DNA of 38,019 nucleotides. Source: a virus. The notes below the pieces were generated by a model. That model ran no database searches and was not told the origin of the DNA. It worked only from the letters and a program-made list of their open reading frames with translations. Location: positions 1 to 38,019 of IMG/VR virus record IMGVR_UViG_3300021479_000045; one strand, written 5' to 3'. Below are positions 30,959 through 36,814 of the stretch, in pieces (positions within the stretch are counted from its first letter, which is position 1; every line of letters begins with the position of its first letter). A program made the translations under genes and the position numbers.

Positions 30959-31395
30959 TATGGCCTCCCTCGAAACGTCCCTGATCCGCCATGACCTCCC
31001 AACACATTTAACCCTCTTTTGTTTTCGGGATTGCCTAACGGATTTCCGCCCTTCAAATTCTGTTTGACCCCTAACGCATTCTGACCGGGCCGACTCGTGT
31101 GAGGACCCATCCCCGTTGCTCGACTCCCTAACTTCCCACTCGGACGCCCATACTCCCCCGCCGGACTGTAATGCGCCCCGCGACTCGCCACCGTCTTTGT
31201 GTGACTGAACTTGTGCAAATCACCCGGAATGTAACTGTCCCGCCCCTTCAACGCCTGACTGAGCGCATCCGGCTGTCCAATGTTACGTTCCTTCGCCATC
31301 TTGACTTTCAATGTCGTCTTCGTCGGACCCGTCGGTTTCGCGTTCGTCTGCTGGCCACTCAGAAATGGGGTCGTCTTCACTTGCCGCTCAGCCAT
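30958..31395 (-). CDS. basic Gly-rich protein, 145 aa
   Basis: The ATG at 31395 behind GGGAGAAACAAA decides the start. The longer open frame only shadows the upstream gene. Highly basic, with Gly/Pro/Asn repeats such as GVKQNLKGGNPLGNPENKRG and a glycine-rich end. Probably disordered and DNA- or RNA-binding, perhaps a packaged or packaging-associated protein. Function unknown. Confidence 0.6.
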   Translation of the reverse strand: MAERQVKTTPFLSGQQTNAKPTGPTKTTLKVKMAKERNIGQPDALSQALKGRDSYIPGDLHKFSHTKTVASRGAHYSPAGEYGRPSGKLGSRATGMGPHTSRPGQNALGVKQNLKGGNPLGNPENKRGLNVLGGHGGSGTFRGRP

Positions 31396-31555
31396 TTTGT
31401 TTCTCCCGTTCAGCCACCCGTAAATCATGAGGAGTCTGAACCCCCTTCGCACTCTTGGCCTGTTTCGCATTCACATGATCGTACCGCTCCTGCGCCGTCA
31501 TCTTCGACACATCATTCTTATCAACGACATCTGATTTCCTTTCGTGCTCGTTCAT
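31388..31555 (-). CDS. small charged protein, 55 aa
   Basis: ATGA overlap with the upstream gene and eight-base overlap with the 145-aa gene. Very charged, helical (SKMTAQERYDHVNAKQAKSA). Supported by coupling on both sides; no family recognised. Confidence 0.5.
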   Translation of the reverse strand: MNEHERKSDVVDKNDVSKMTAQERYDHVNAKQAKSAKGVQTPHDLRVAEREKQNG

Positions 31556-32136
31556 TTCGCCGCCTCCTCGCTCTCAAATGTTATGTCCACATTCTCAAAC
31601 TGATGGTGCACACGCTCAATCTTCGGAATGAGCCTGGCACCCAACTCCTGCCACGCCCCAATCTGTTCCCGCGTCGGTTTAAATTCCTCACGTTTCTCTT
31701 TAGGCTCTATCGCTTTAAAACATGCCGGACAAGACATCTCAATCTTCATGTCGTCCGCCCGATACGTCTCCACTTCATACTCATTAAACTGGCCATCAAA
31801 GCTACAGTACAAACACTTCGCAACGTAAAAAACCTTCTCCCCATCCGCACTCCACTTCCCAAACTGGTACCACCATTCCACCGTCAGGCCGTTCTTGACC
31901 GAAAACTCCTGCATCTTGCAAGTTACGTATTTACGGAACTTGCGGCTCTTCAGAAAGTTCTGACCCCACTCCTCCGTCTTGCCGACGCTGAGTCCGGCGG
32001 CGGCCACGTTCTTTAGCTTCTGAAGGTTTATCAAAAAGTTCATCTGGCTGGGACTAAATACAAACAACTGCCCCGCAACCGCTAAGCCTACCGTCTTGAC
32101 TTCTCCACCTATCGTTAAACTGACGCTGTTATCCAT
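31552..32136 (-). CDS. first late gene; possible small terminase with zinc ribbon, 194 aa
   Basis: Residues 28-100 (FSPSQMNFLINLQKLKNVAAAGLSVGKTEEWGQNFLKSRKFRKYVTCKMQE) have the helix-turn-helix plus helical layout of small terminases. A zinc-ribbon-like part follows with CLYC near 109-112 and CPAC near 137-140. First in the operon ahead of TerL, which is where TerS usually sits, but several small genes intervene. The ATG lies immediately after a T-run with no good ribosome site; an internal ATG at 32040 is possible. TerS is a tentative call. Confidence 0.45.
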   Translation of the reverse strand: MDNSVSLTIGGEVKTVGLAVAGQLFVFSPSQMNFLINLQKLKNVAAAGLSVGKTEEWGQNFLKSRKFRKYVTCKMQEFSVKNGLTVEWWYQFGKWSADGEKVFYVAKCLYCSFDGQFNEYEVETYRADDMKIEMSCPACFKAIEPKEKREEFKPTREQIGAWQELGARLIPKIERVHHQFENVDITFESEEAAK

Positions 32137-32139
32137 GGC

Positions 32140-32176
32140 AAAAAAAAGACCCCGCTCCGTTTCATCGGTCGCGGGG
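32140..32176 (-). terminator. intrinsic terminator in late leader, distal
   Basis: On the minus strand CCCCGC (32176-32171) pairs with GCGGGG (32155-32150), with an inner CCG/CGG stem, followed by TC and eight T (32147-32140). This is a textbook intrinsic terminator, placed four bases before the ATG of the first late gene. Confidence 0.75.
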
Positions 32177-32182
32177 GGATTG

Positions 32183-32233
32183 TCTGGGGAGACAAAAAAA
32201 GAGAGAGTCCCATAAATCGGTTCTCTCCCCAGA
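32183..32233 (-). terminator. proximal terminator-like hairpin with competing stem
   Basis: On the minus strand GAGAG/CTCTC plus CC/GG (about 32227-32201) is followed by seven T (32200-32194). A separate ten-base perfect inverted repeat (TCTGGGGAGA 32233-32224, TCTCCCCAGA 32192-32183) shares the upstream arm, so the two folds are mutually exclusive. The transcript from the promoter at 32241-32270 would start right at this element. Confidence 0.55.
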
Positions 32234-32240
32234 GTCGTCT

Positions 32241-32270
32241 ATTTATACAGCCTGTTTTCTAAATTGTCAA
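32241..32270 (-). promoter_or_regulatory. sigma70-like late promoter
   Basis: On the minus strand TTGACA (32270-32265), exactly 17 bases, then TATAAAT (32247-32241). A perfect -35 and near-perfect -10 at optimal spacing is the strongest promoter I see in the window. It lies over the 3' end of the 45-aa gene and drives the late operon through the two leader hairpins. It needs no phage sigma factor by sequence. Confidence 0.8.
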
Positions 32271-32396
32271 GCCGGAGTACTCAATCTCCGCCCACCATTG
32301 CTCACACAAATATTCAGAATCTTCTTTGCTAAGACCTTCGACTTGGTCATTGCAAATCTCCCACATCACCTGTAATCGAGCAGGCGTCATGTTCAT
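32259..32396 (-). CDS. small protein, 45 aa
   Basis: ATGA overlap with the upstream 50-aa gene. Sequence begins MNMTPARLQVMWEICNDQ and ends in EQWWAEIEYSGLTI; acidic and helical, with two Cys. The late promoter's -35 is read within its last codons. Too short for routine callers. Confidence 0.5.
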   Translation of the reverse strand: MNMTPARLQVMWEICNDQVEGLSKEDSEYLCEQWWAEIEYSGLTI

Positions 32397-32545
32397 CGGG
32401 ATTCAAATTCGTACGTCTGAATGTCTGTGCCAGGAACATCATAAACACGACACATGCCCGTTTGACCATGACAAAAACCTTCGTGCGTCACCATAAACGG
32501 AATTCCATTCTTCCAGAAATGGCCGACATAATGAACGGTTGTCAT
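32393..32545 (-). CDS. small protein, 50 aa
   Basis: Starts at 32545; the stop overlaps the next gene (ATGA). The beta-like sequence (VHYVGHFWKNGIPFMVTHEGFC, then CRVYDVPGTDIQTYEFE) looks like a real protein rather than noise. The ribosome site is weak. No family recognised. Confidence 0.5.
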   Translation of the reverse strand: MTTVHYVGHFWKNGIPFMVTHEGFCHGQTGMCRVYDVPGTDIQTYEFESR

Positions 32546-32712
32546 TGGGGAATTGTGATAATTTTGTGGCGAGATTTAGAACTATAACTCCCCTGGGGAG
32601 GTCGGAAGTATCCCCCTCCCGGTGGGGGGTATGTTAGGTCTAAAGGCCTATTGTTTATCATACATTAGTATCAAAACTTCTGATAATATACATTATATTA
32701 CCAATTATCTCA
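32546..32712. other. gap with two GC hairpins and an AT-rich tract
   Basis: No gene. A 13-base palindrome CTCCCCTGGGGAG (about 32588-32600) and a strong hairpin ATCCCCC...GGGGGGTAT (about 32610-32630) stand beside an AT-rich tract (about 32640-32715). That tract has short inverted repeats (TTATC...GATAA, ATACATTAGTAT). Neither hairpin has a T-run. It may contain promoters on the minus strand (TATAAT, TATGAT). Its position 50-150 bases from the parS-like site makes it a candidate replication origin or control region. Confidence 0.4.
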
Positions 32713-33021
32713 CTAGGATGCATCTTTCGGACCAAAGGACCCAGATTCTGTATCAATATCTCGAATTGTTCCACGTGGAACAATGGGCTTATCACTTTTC
32801 GATGAATCATTTTCTAGTCGCTGGTCTGGAATAAGCTTGCGGTTCTTTACCGTCTTGCCTTGCTTGTCCACCATAATCGTCACCTCCCACCAATCCTGAC
32901 ACCATCGACACCGCTCATAAGCATGCCAACCAACATCGTCCTGCCACCGTCGCATTATCACTTTGCGATGCCAACACTTTCCATTCACGTAAAATGGCAA
33001 GGAAGGCCTCAGATTGCCCAT
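32713..33021 (-). CDS. hypothetical protein carrying the parS-like site, 102 aa
   Basis: AAGGGGCACTA precedes the ATG. The N-terminal part is Trp/Cys/His-rich (KCWHRKVIMRRW, then CRWCQDWW), suggesting a zinc site. The C-terminal 45 residues look disordered; within them I-V-P-R-G-T-I is encoded by the 20-bp parS-like palindrome. The odd tail may exist to hold the DNA site. No family recognised. Confidence 0.6.
   Translation of the reverse strand: MGNLRPSLPFYVNGKCWHRKVIMRRWQDDVGWHAYERCRWCQDWWEVTIMVDKQGKTVKNRKLIPDQRLENDSSKSDKPIVPRGTIRDIDTESGSFGPKDAS
32765..32784. promoter_or_regulatory. parS-like ParB-binding site
   Basis: ATTGTTCCACGTGGAACAAT is a perfect 20-bp palindrome. Its core TGTTCCACGTGGAACA (32767-32782) fits the bacterial chromosomal parS consensus TGTTNCACGTGNAACA at all defined positions. 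Chance occurrence in 38 kb is far below one in a thousand. No parA or parB gene is present, so the ligand would be the host's ParB. Lies inside a coding sequence, as many chromosomal parS sites do. Confidence 0.8.
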
Positions 33022-33111
33022 TAGTGCCCCTTACCCTGCCTCAAGCCATCTTACCCCACAATTCAAACATTAGCAAGCCCTAGCCAAAATTTAACGCCTT
33101 CTAATGCCATT

Positions 33112-33420
33112 CTATTGCTTGCTTAGTAAATACTTTACAGCTCCAGCTAAAAATACATTATCATCGATTGCCGCTAATAAGCTATTACAGCGATTACATA
33201 TCATCCCTCTCTGTTTGCCACTTTTATGGCAATGATCACGATATAGTTTTTTATTTAAACCACAAATTTCACACATTCCGACGGGAGCTTTATATCTTTG
33301 CTGATTGTTTGGATGGCATTTTCGGGTGCAAAATAGTTTATAAGCGTGACCCGTAAACAATTCACCACACGTTTTGCAAGCTTTCATCACTTGAGATTTA
33401 GCACTATATACTCCACTCAT
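33112..33420 (-). CDS. recombination endonuclease VII-like (HNH/treble clef), 102 aa
   Basis: N-terminal CKTCGELF and CTRKC zinc pair, then CEICG followed by LYRDHCHKSGKQRGMICNRCN: the D-H-C-H...R-G-x-x-C-x-x-C-N signature of the endonuclease VII family (beta-beta-alpha-metal). T4 gp49 of this family resolves branched DNA before packaging; small phage versions may nick at cos or branched sites. AAAGGAAATTAA ribosome site. Downstream intergenic space (33022-33111) shows nothing clear. Confidence 0.85.
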   Translation of the reverse strand: MSGVYSAKSQVMKACKTCGELFTGHAYKLFCTRKCHPNNQQRYKAPVGMCEICGLNKKLYRDHCHKSGKQRGMICNRCNSLLAAIDDNVFLAGAVKYLLSKQ

Positions 33421-33470
33421 TTAATTTCCTTTCATTTCCGGCCCAGCAACGGCCCTTTGGGTAAGCGATC

Positions 33471-33884
33471 TCAATCACGCTCGGCCTCTTCGCTCTGTTG
33501 GATGTTTTCATTTACCCATTGCCTAACAACCTTCCACCGATATTCTGGTGTCACGCAATAAGCATCGTCATTGATAAAGGCTATTTCTCTAGCTAGGGCC
33601 TCAGCAATGTTAAAAGTGCCAGCGACTTGCGCGGAGTCATGCGGATCAATATTATCTACTGGCAATGATTTATATTTAGCCACAGCCCCTAGAGCGCAAA
33701 CCTCTCCGTCTTTAGAAATCAATTCATCCGAAATTAATTTCTTCACAGGCATTGCGTCTAATGCCGTTGCCATCTCGGTCAGTAGCTGTTGGCCCCTTTT
33801 GCCCTTGATCGCTGAGTTTACCGCCCCACGCCAACGGATCAAATCCCAACCATCGCAATCCTCGTTATATCCGCTTCTACTCAC
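33471..33884 (-). CDS. conserved phage protein, 137 aa, GTG start
   Basis: GTG at 33884 with GAGGAGGGAGT directly upstream. The N-terminus SRSGYNEDCDGWDLIRWRG followed by GKRGQQLLTEMATALDAMP is a strongly conserved phage hypothetical family that I recognise by pattern, without known function. The remainder is helical, with GEVCALGAVAKYK and EALAREIAFINDD. The start overlaps the upstream 44-aa stop as GTGA. Confidence 0.7.
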   Translation of the reverse strand: MSRSGYNEDCDGWDLIRWRGAVNSAIKGKRGQQLLTEMATALDAMPVKKLISDELISKDGEVCALGAVAKYKSLPVDNIDPHDSAQVAGTFNIAEALAREIAFINDDAYCVTPEYRWKVVRQWVNENIQQSEEAERD

Positions 33885-34015
33885 ACTCCCTCCTCGCGGG
33901 TTTTCGGTTGTAACTCTCCGCAAATAATACAGCGTAACTCTTCGTGCATTGTTTTACACTCCGGCCAGTCATACACTACTTTGGCTATGATCGGGACGCA
34001 AATATGGTCACTCAT
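33881..34015 (-). CDS. small protein, 44 aa
   Basis: ATG at 34015 behind GGGAGGTGAGGG. Contains single Cys residues and a CIICGEL pair, perhaps half a zinc site. GTGA overlap with the next gene, and its last codons hold that gene's ribosome site. Below routine length cut-offs. Confidence 0.55.
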   Translation of the reverse strand: MSDHICVPIIAKVVYDWPECKTMHEELRCIICGELQPKTREEGV

Positions 34016-34040
34016 CCCTCACCTCCCAGGGGCGGCGAGA

Positions 34041-34739
34041 TTAATTCCAATGTTTCTTTTGCGCATGGAATTTCTCCCTGGTTTTAGATTGCACTCGTTC
34101 CACTTCAGTCATGGCCCTATTGAAATGAGCCCATCCAAACGAATCATCTTCCGCTGGTTTTTCGGAATTGATCCATCCGGCCTTTTTAAAATCCTCATGC
34201 CCAAATTCAGCCATGTCCGATTCATCCACTTTGGTTAAAGCGAGCGGCGGCGAAGCCGCAACGCGAGCGCTTTCTTTTTCTTTAATCAACGTCCGTCCGT
34301 TTGCAACGTCCGTCCGTTTGGGAATCAAGTCAACGTCTTTGTCATTATGGGGGGTGTTACTCCGTAGGTCCCTACGGTGTATACTCATTGGTAAATCATT
34401 TTCGTACATTTCTTTAATTCGCTTCCATTTATCAGGTTGATCTTTAAAACGTAGTTGCAAGTAGTTTCCCTGTAATTCCCACCAGCCATGAATTCTTCGA
34501 TATGGCTGCGAGTCAACGAATCCGGCCTTATAAAGGGTTTTTAAAGGTATACGGCATGAACTTTCAATCACTTTGGGGTCATGTTTGGACAAATCGCCAT
34601 CAAGTGCGTAGTCCAAACACCACCACCAGAGGAAATGTAAGCGACCAATTACGACCTCTAAATCGACCCCTAGAAGGGTCTTTAAGCATAAGATTTTGGG
34701 GTGTCTTGGCAGGTTTGAGTCGCTTCTTATCCAGGGCAT
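34041..34739 (-). CDS. putative replication initiator / replisome organiser, 232 aa
   Basis: The N-terminal region (PWIRSDSNLPRHPKILCLKTLLG, then VVIGRLHFLWWWCLDYALDGDL) is the winged-helix pattern of phage replication organiser proteins (L-x-x-H-P-K..., then G-x-L-x-x-L-W). A Trp-rich helix follows (HGWWELQGNYLQLRFKD). From about residue 110 the protein is a charged linker plus a short helical C-terminus, which may bind helicase or loader. Lies between two HNH-type genes in the leftward early unit. TAATG overlap with the HNH gene. Confidence 0.6.
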   Translation of the reverse strand: MPWIRSDSNLPRHPKILCLKTLLGVDLEVVIGRLHFLWWWCLDYALDGDLSKHDPKVIESSCRIPLKTLYKAGFVDSQPYRRIHGWWELQGNYLQLRFKDQPDKWKRIKEMYENDLPMSIHRRDLRSNTPHNDKDVDLIPKRTDVANGRTLIKEKESARVAASPPLALTKVDESDMAEFGHEDFKKAGWINSEKPAEDDSFGWAHFNRAMTEVERVQSKTREKFHAQKKHWN

Positions 34740-35368
34740 TATTTTTCCTCTTTATGTGGGCAGGCTTGTCCAAATCTGGTTGCCATATTACAATTCCAAC
34801 AAAAGATTGTAAATCCGTCTTTCGGCCAGCCACGTTTTTTAAGGTCTAACAATAAAGTCGTAGAGTTTCCCCATGTATCTTTTCTGTGTTTTTTACCATC
34901 ATGGTTGATATGTTCGAGAGTCAAAAACGATCTTTCTGCTATTCCGCAACATGTACATTTTCCTCCATATTCTTTGAGGAATTCATCTCTTATTTTAATT
35001 TTCCATGCCTTAACAAAAGGGCGTCTCTCTTTAGAGTAGCGCCTTTTATAGGCACGAACTTTGTCCACGTTTCTATCGAAATAACTTCTATATTGATCGC
35101 GTGCTTTTTTGCGTTCTAATTCTGGGTTTTTGAGTCGTGCTTTTTTTCTATGCTCTTGTCGTCGAGCCAATTCTCTTTCTCGATATTTCAGATATCTTCT
35201 TTTGCGTTCCTCTTTAAGTTTTTCAGGATGGCGTAAGTAGTAAGCCTTTCTATATTTACTTCTAAAAGAAATAGCCCGCGCCGTCGGAACCGGCAAAGGT
35301 TTGACGGGACGCGGGCAAAGTATTTGCGAGAACAAATTGAGTTGATTGATTGCCGGTTCCATAATCAT
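34739..35368 (-). CDS. HNH endonuclease-like protein, 209 aa
   Basis: A very basic N-terminal two thirds (KLKEERKRRYLKYRERELARR...) precedes a C-terminal nuclease domain: CTCCG near 142-146, then LTLEHINHDGKKHR (the H-I-N-H-D catalytic segment) and a closing FCWNCNMA with CPH. Free-standing HNH proteins of this layout are common phage homing-type nucleases. ATG at 35368 or 35362; the frame reads up to a TTG at 35404. An intrinsic-terminator-like hairpin lies in its early codons. Confidence 0.7.
   Translation of the reverse strand: MIMEPAINQLNLFSQILCPRPVKPLPVPTARAISFRSKYRKAYYLRHPEKLKEERKRRYLKYRERELARRQEHRKKARLKNPELERKKARDQYRSYFDRNVDKVRAYKRRYSKERRPFVKAWKIKIRDEFLKEYGGKCTCCGIAERSFLTLEHINHDGKKHRKDTWGNSTTLLLDLKKRGWPKDGFTIFCWNCNMATRFGQACPHKEEK
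35264..35316 (-). terminator. terminator-like hairpin inside the HNH gene
   Basis: On the minus strand GCCCGCG (35316-35310) pairs with CGCGGGC (35280-35274). Inside, CCGTC/GACGG and AACC/GGTT extend the stem, leaving a TTTGCC loop. It is followed by TATTTCTTTT. It lies within codons about 18-31 of the HNH frame, so translation would disrupt it and untranslated RNA could terminate there. Confidence 0.5.
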
Positions 35369-35378
35369 AGACAAAACT

Positions 35379-35414
35379 TTACAACGCGTTGGCGTGAATT
35401 GCAAGCAAAATCAT
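35379..35414 (-). CDS. possible 11-aa ORF
   Basis: ATG overlaps the stop of the preceding 11-codon frame (ATGA) and reads MILLAIHANAL then TAA. Only the coupling arrangement supports it. Confidence 0.2.
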   Translation of the reverse strand: MILLAIHANAL

Positions 35415-35446
35415 GTCAACTTACGCCGTCCGCGGCGGCGGGTCAT
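35411..35446 (-). CDS. possible 11-aa basic ORF
   Basis: ATG overlaps the stop of the 84-aa gene (ATGA) and reads MTRRRGRRKLT then TGA, which itself overlaps the next ATG. The strongly basic peptide could be real or the residue of a longer gene; the same frame continues after the TGA into the HNH gene. Confidence 0.25.
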   Translation of the reverse strand: MTRRRGRRKLT

Positions 35447-35697
35447 TTAAGAAATTCGCATTCTATCGTCAACCTGAGTAAATGCAAAGGTAAATTGTGC
35501 CTGAGAGATTTGTATATTTTTCTCGCATTTTTAGCCGCTATGTCCCATGATGGATTAGCGGGAGGACCTGGGAAAACACAGCGATAGAGGTGATCGTGAG
35601 AAAGCAATAATTCTTTGAAAGCCGCCGCGATGACTCTATCAGCATGAATGTCTTTTTTAATTACGCAACCTTCTTTATCTATATAATTGATTTTCAT
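35443..35697 (-). CDS. hypothetical protein, 84 aa
   Basis: ATG at 35697 behind GGAGAGAAA. Mixed alpha/beta sequence (KINYIDKEGCVIKKDIHADRVIAAAFKELLLSHDH), then PGPPANPSWDIAAKNARKIY and a helical end. The upstream gene overlaps by four bases. No family recognised. Confidence 0.55.
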   Translation of the reverse strand: MKINYIDKEGCVIKKDIHADRVIAAAFKELLLSHDHLYRCVFPGPPANPSWDIAAKNARKIYKSLRHNLPLHLLRLTIECEFLK

Positions 35698-35834
35698 TTT
35701 CTCTCCAGTCCGTGAGGGGGTTGTGTGTCTTCCAAATTCATTTTAAGGTCTTCAATCACTTCTTCCATGACTTCCGAGATTAATTTTATAAGGCGGCGTT
35801 TGACTTCTTTACGGATCAATTCTTCCCTTGTCAT
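35694..35834 (-). CDS. first leftward early gene, helical charged protein, 46 aa
   Basis: The ATG at 35834 lies in a CAAGGGAAGAATT context. The longer open frame upstream is antisense to the regulator gene and is not used. The product is one long charged helix (REELIRKEVKRRLIKLISEVMEEVIEDLK). Divergent from the ribbon-helix-helix gene, so the two share the control region. Confidence 0.5.
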   Translation of the reverse strand: MTREELIRKEVKRRLIKLISEVMEEVIEDLKMNLEDTQPPHGLERK

Positions 35835-35869
35835 TGATTCAGTAAACAAAATAGCTCTTGCAAATGTCA

Positions 35870-35882
35870 AGCATGGTATGCT
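35870..35882. promoter_or_regulatory. putative operator 1, AGCATGGTATGCT
   Basis: AGCAT-GGT-ATGCT is a perfect 5+5 inverted repeat in the 73-base gap between the divergent early genes. The same 12 bases, with one change in the last arm, recur at 36090. Such short symmetric sites upstream of a ribbon-helix-helix gene are typical autoregulatory operators. Confidence 0.55.
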
Positions 35883-35907
35883 AACCTTATTATAAGGAGA
35901 AACAACA

Positions 35908-36075
35908 ATGACCAAAACAGTGACACTTTCGCTAAGTTTAGGCTCTGGTGCTCCGGCAGAAGAATTAGCCGCTAGAATCAAGATTGCGGCGGGTTCTATG
36001 CCCATCTCAGAGTACATTCGCAAGCTCATAATTGAGCACCTAGCCATAAAAGATATTCCCTACTATGTAAAATAG
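35908..36075 (+). CDS. small ribbon-helix-helix-like regulator, 55 aa
   Basis: ATG behind AAGGAGAAACAACA. It has the layout of an Arc/MetJ-type regulator: a short beta strand (KTVTLSLSL), helix one (APAEELAARIKIAAG), a turn (SMPISEYIR) and helix two (SEYIRKLIIEHLA). Such dimers bind short repeated operators by the beta strands. Placed at the divergence of the two early units with two matching candidate operators, it is the best candidate for the early transcription switch. Confidence 0.65.
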   Translation: MTKTVTLSLSLGSGAPAEELAARIKIAAGSMPISEYIRKLIIEHLAIKDIPYYVK

Positions 36076-36078
36076 TTC

Positions 36079-36107
36079 TTGACAAGGTTAGCATGGTATG
36101 GTAAGCT
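36079..36107 (+). promoter_or_regulatory. promoter with operator 2
   Basis: TTGACA (36079-36084), 17 bases, then TAAGCT (36102-36107): perfect -35, weak -10. The spacer contains AGCATGGTATGGT (36090-36102), a one-mismatch copy of operator 1, so a bound repressor would block polymerase. Located between the regulator and the next rightward gene. Confidence 0.6.
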
Positions 36108-36146
36108 ATGACCATGAACGACAAATTCTCCTCGGAGGAAAAGACC

Positions 36147-36281
36147 ATGAAAACCTGCATTAAGTGTAACGAGAACCATAATGGTAAACAGATTGTGTGT
36201 CCTACCTGCTTAGAGAATATAAATAGCCAATGGTGCAACGATGCGGAATTGGCCTTGAAGAAACTTCAAGTGGTTCTATGA
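36147..36281 (+). CDS. zinc-ribbon microprotein, 44 aa
   Basis: ATG at 36147 behind CTCGGAGGAAAAG; an in-frame ATG at 36114 would add MNDKFSSEEKT. CIKCNEN and CPTCLEN pairs 14 residues apart make a compact zinc ribbon. Its stop overlaps the next ATG. First gene after the operator 2 promoter. Confidence 0.6.
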   Translation: MKTCIKCNENHNGKQIVCPTCLENINSQWCNDAELALKKLQVVL

Positions 36282-36553
36282 AAACTAAGAAATGTATACG
36301 GCATAGTGGACAACATTTGCGGGGGATGTGCCATGTAGATGACTGGGCTGTAACACAAGCAGACCAAGTTCTTAAAATGCATCAGCGAAATGAATGTTAT
36401 TTGACCACTCAAGATTTTGCCAAGCTATTCCAGAAAATAGCGGATGAATGGTATCGCCGAGGATATCAAGCGAGAGCAGAATATGAGCCAGAGTTGCAAT
36501 ATGCGACATGTCCAAAATGTAATCCAAAACGTTGTACAGGGGAGGTCGCCTAA
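36278..36553 (+). CDS. hypothetical protein with C-terminal Cys cluster, 91 aa
   Basis: ATGA overlap start, and the upstream part of the frame is a shadow. It contains a helical centre (QDFAKLFQKIADEWYRRGYQARAEYE) and a C-terminal CPKCNPKRC cluster; an N-terminal C...H...H...C set could complete a metal site. No family recognised. Confidence 0.55.
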   Translation: MKTKKCIRHSGQHLRGMCHVDDWAVTQADQVLKMHQRNECYLTTQDFAKLFQKIADEWYRRGYQARAEYEPELQYATCPKCNPKRCTGEVA

Positions 36554-36577
36554 ATGCCCCGCCCCTCGGAGGAACCG

Positions 36578-36790
36578 ATGAAAACTGAAACCATGCAGCA
36601 CACGCCGTTGCCGTGGGTTCAAAAGGAAATTGTTAAGTGTACGGAGCCCATACCTTCTGCCGGCAATACCCCTTGTGGCCAGCAATGCTATCAACTGCCG
36701 ACAAAGAACGACCCGGCTCGATTCTTTTGGATGTGCCCGACCCATGGCTGCGAGAAAATATTGAGCGAACCATTTGAACAGATCGCCTAA
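36578..36790 (+). CDS. small Cys-rich protein, 70 aa
   Basis: ATG at 36578 follows CTCGGAGGAACCG. An in-frame ATG at 36554, directly after the previous stop, would add MPRPSEEP. Contains QHTPLPW, CTEP, TPCGQQCYQ and CPTHGC, a scattered zinc-binding pattern resembling small phage proteins that repeat the QHTP motif. The next gene repeats the same start cassette. Confidence 0.55.
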   Translation: MKTETMQHTPLPWVQKEIVKCTEPIPSAGNTPCGQQCYQLPTKNDPARFFWMCPTHGCEKILSEPFEQIA

Positions 36791-36814
36791 ATGACGCGCC
36801 CTACGGAGGAAACG

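Noticed and set aside
31171-32016. 281-aa plus-strand open frame
   Set aside because: Antisense to four coupled minus-strand genes; composition (His, Arg, Ser, Pro) is that of a shadow of basic genes, and no start signal is present.
32588-32632. GC palindromes as intrinsic terminators
   Set aside because: No T-run follows either hairpin on either strand, so they are listed only as structure.
35835-36047. Upstream extension of the 46-aa leftward gene to 117 aa
   Set aside because: The extension is antisense to the regulator gene and covers the candidate operator; the ATG at 35834 gives a compact protein.
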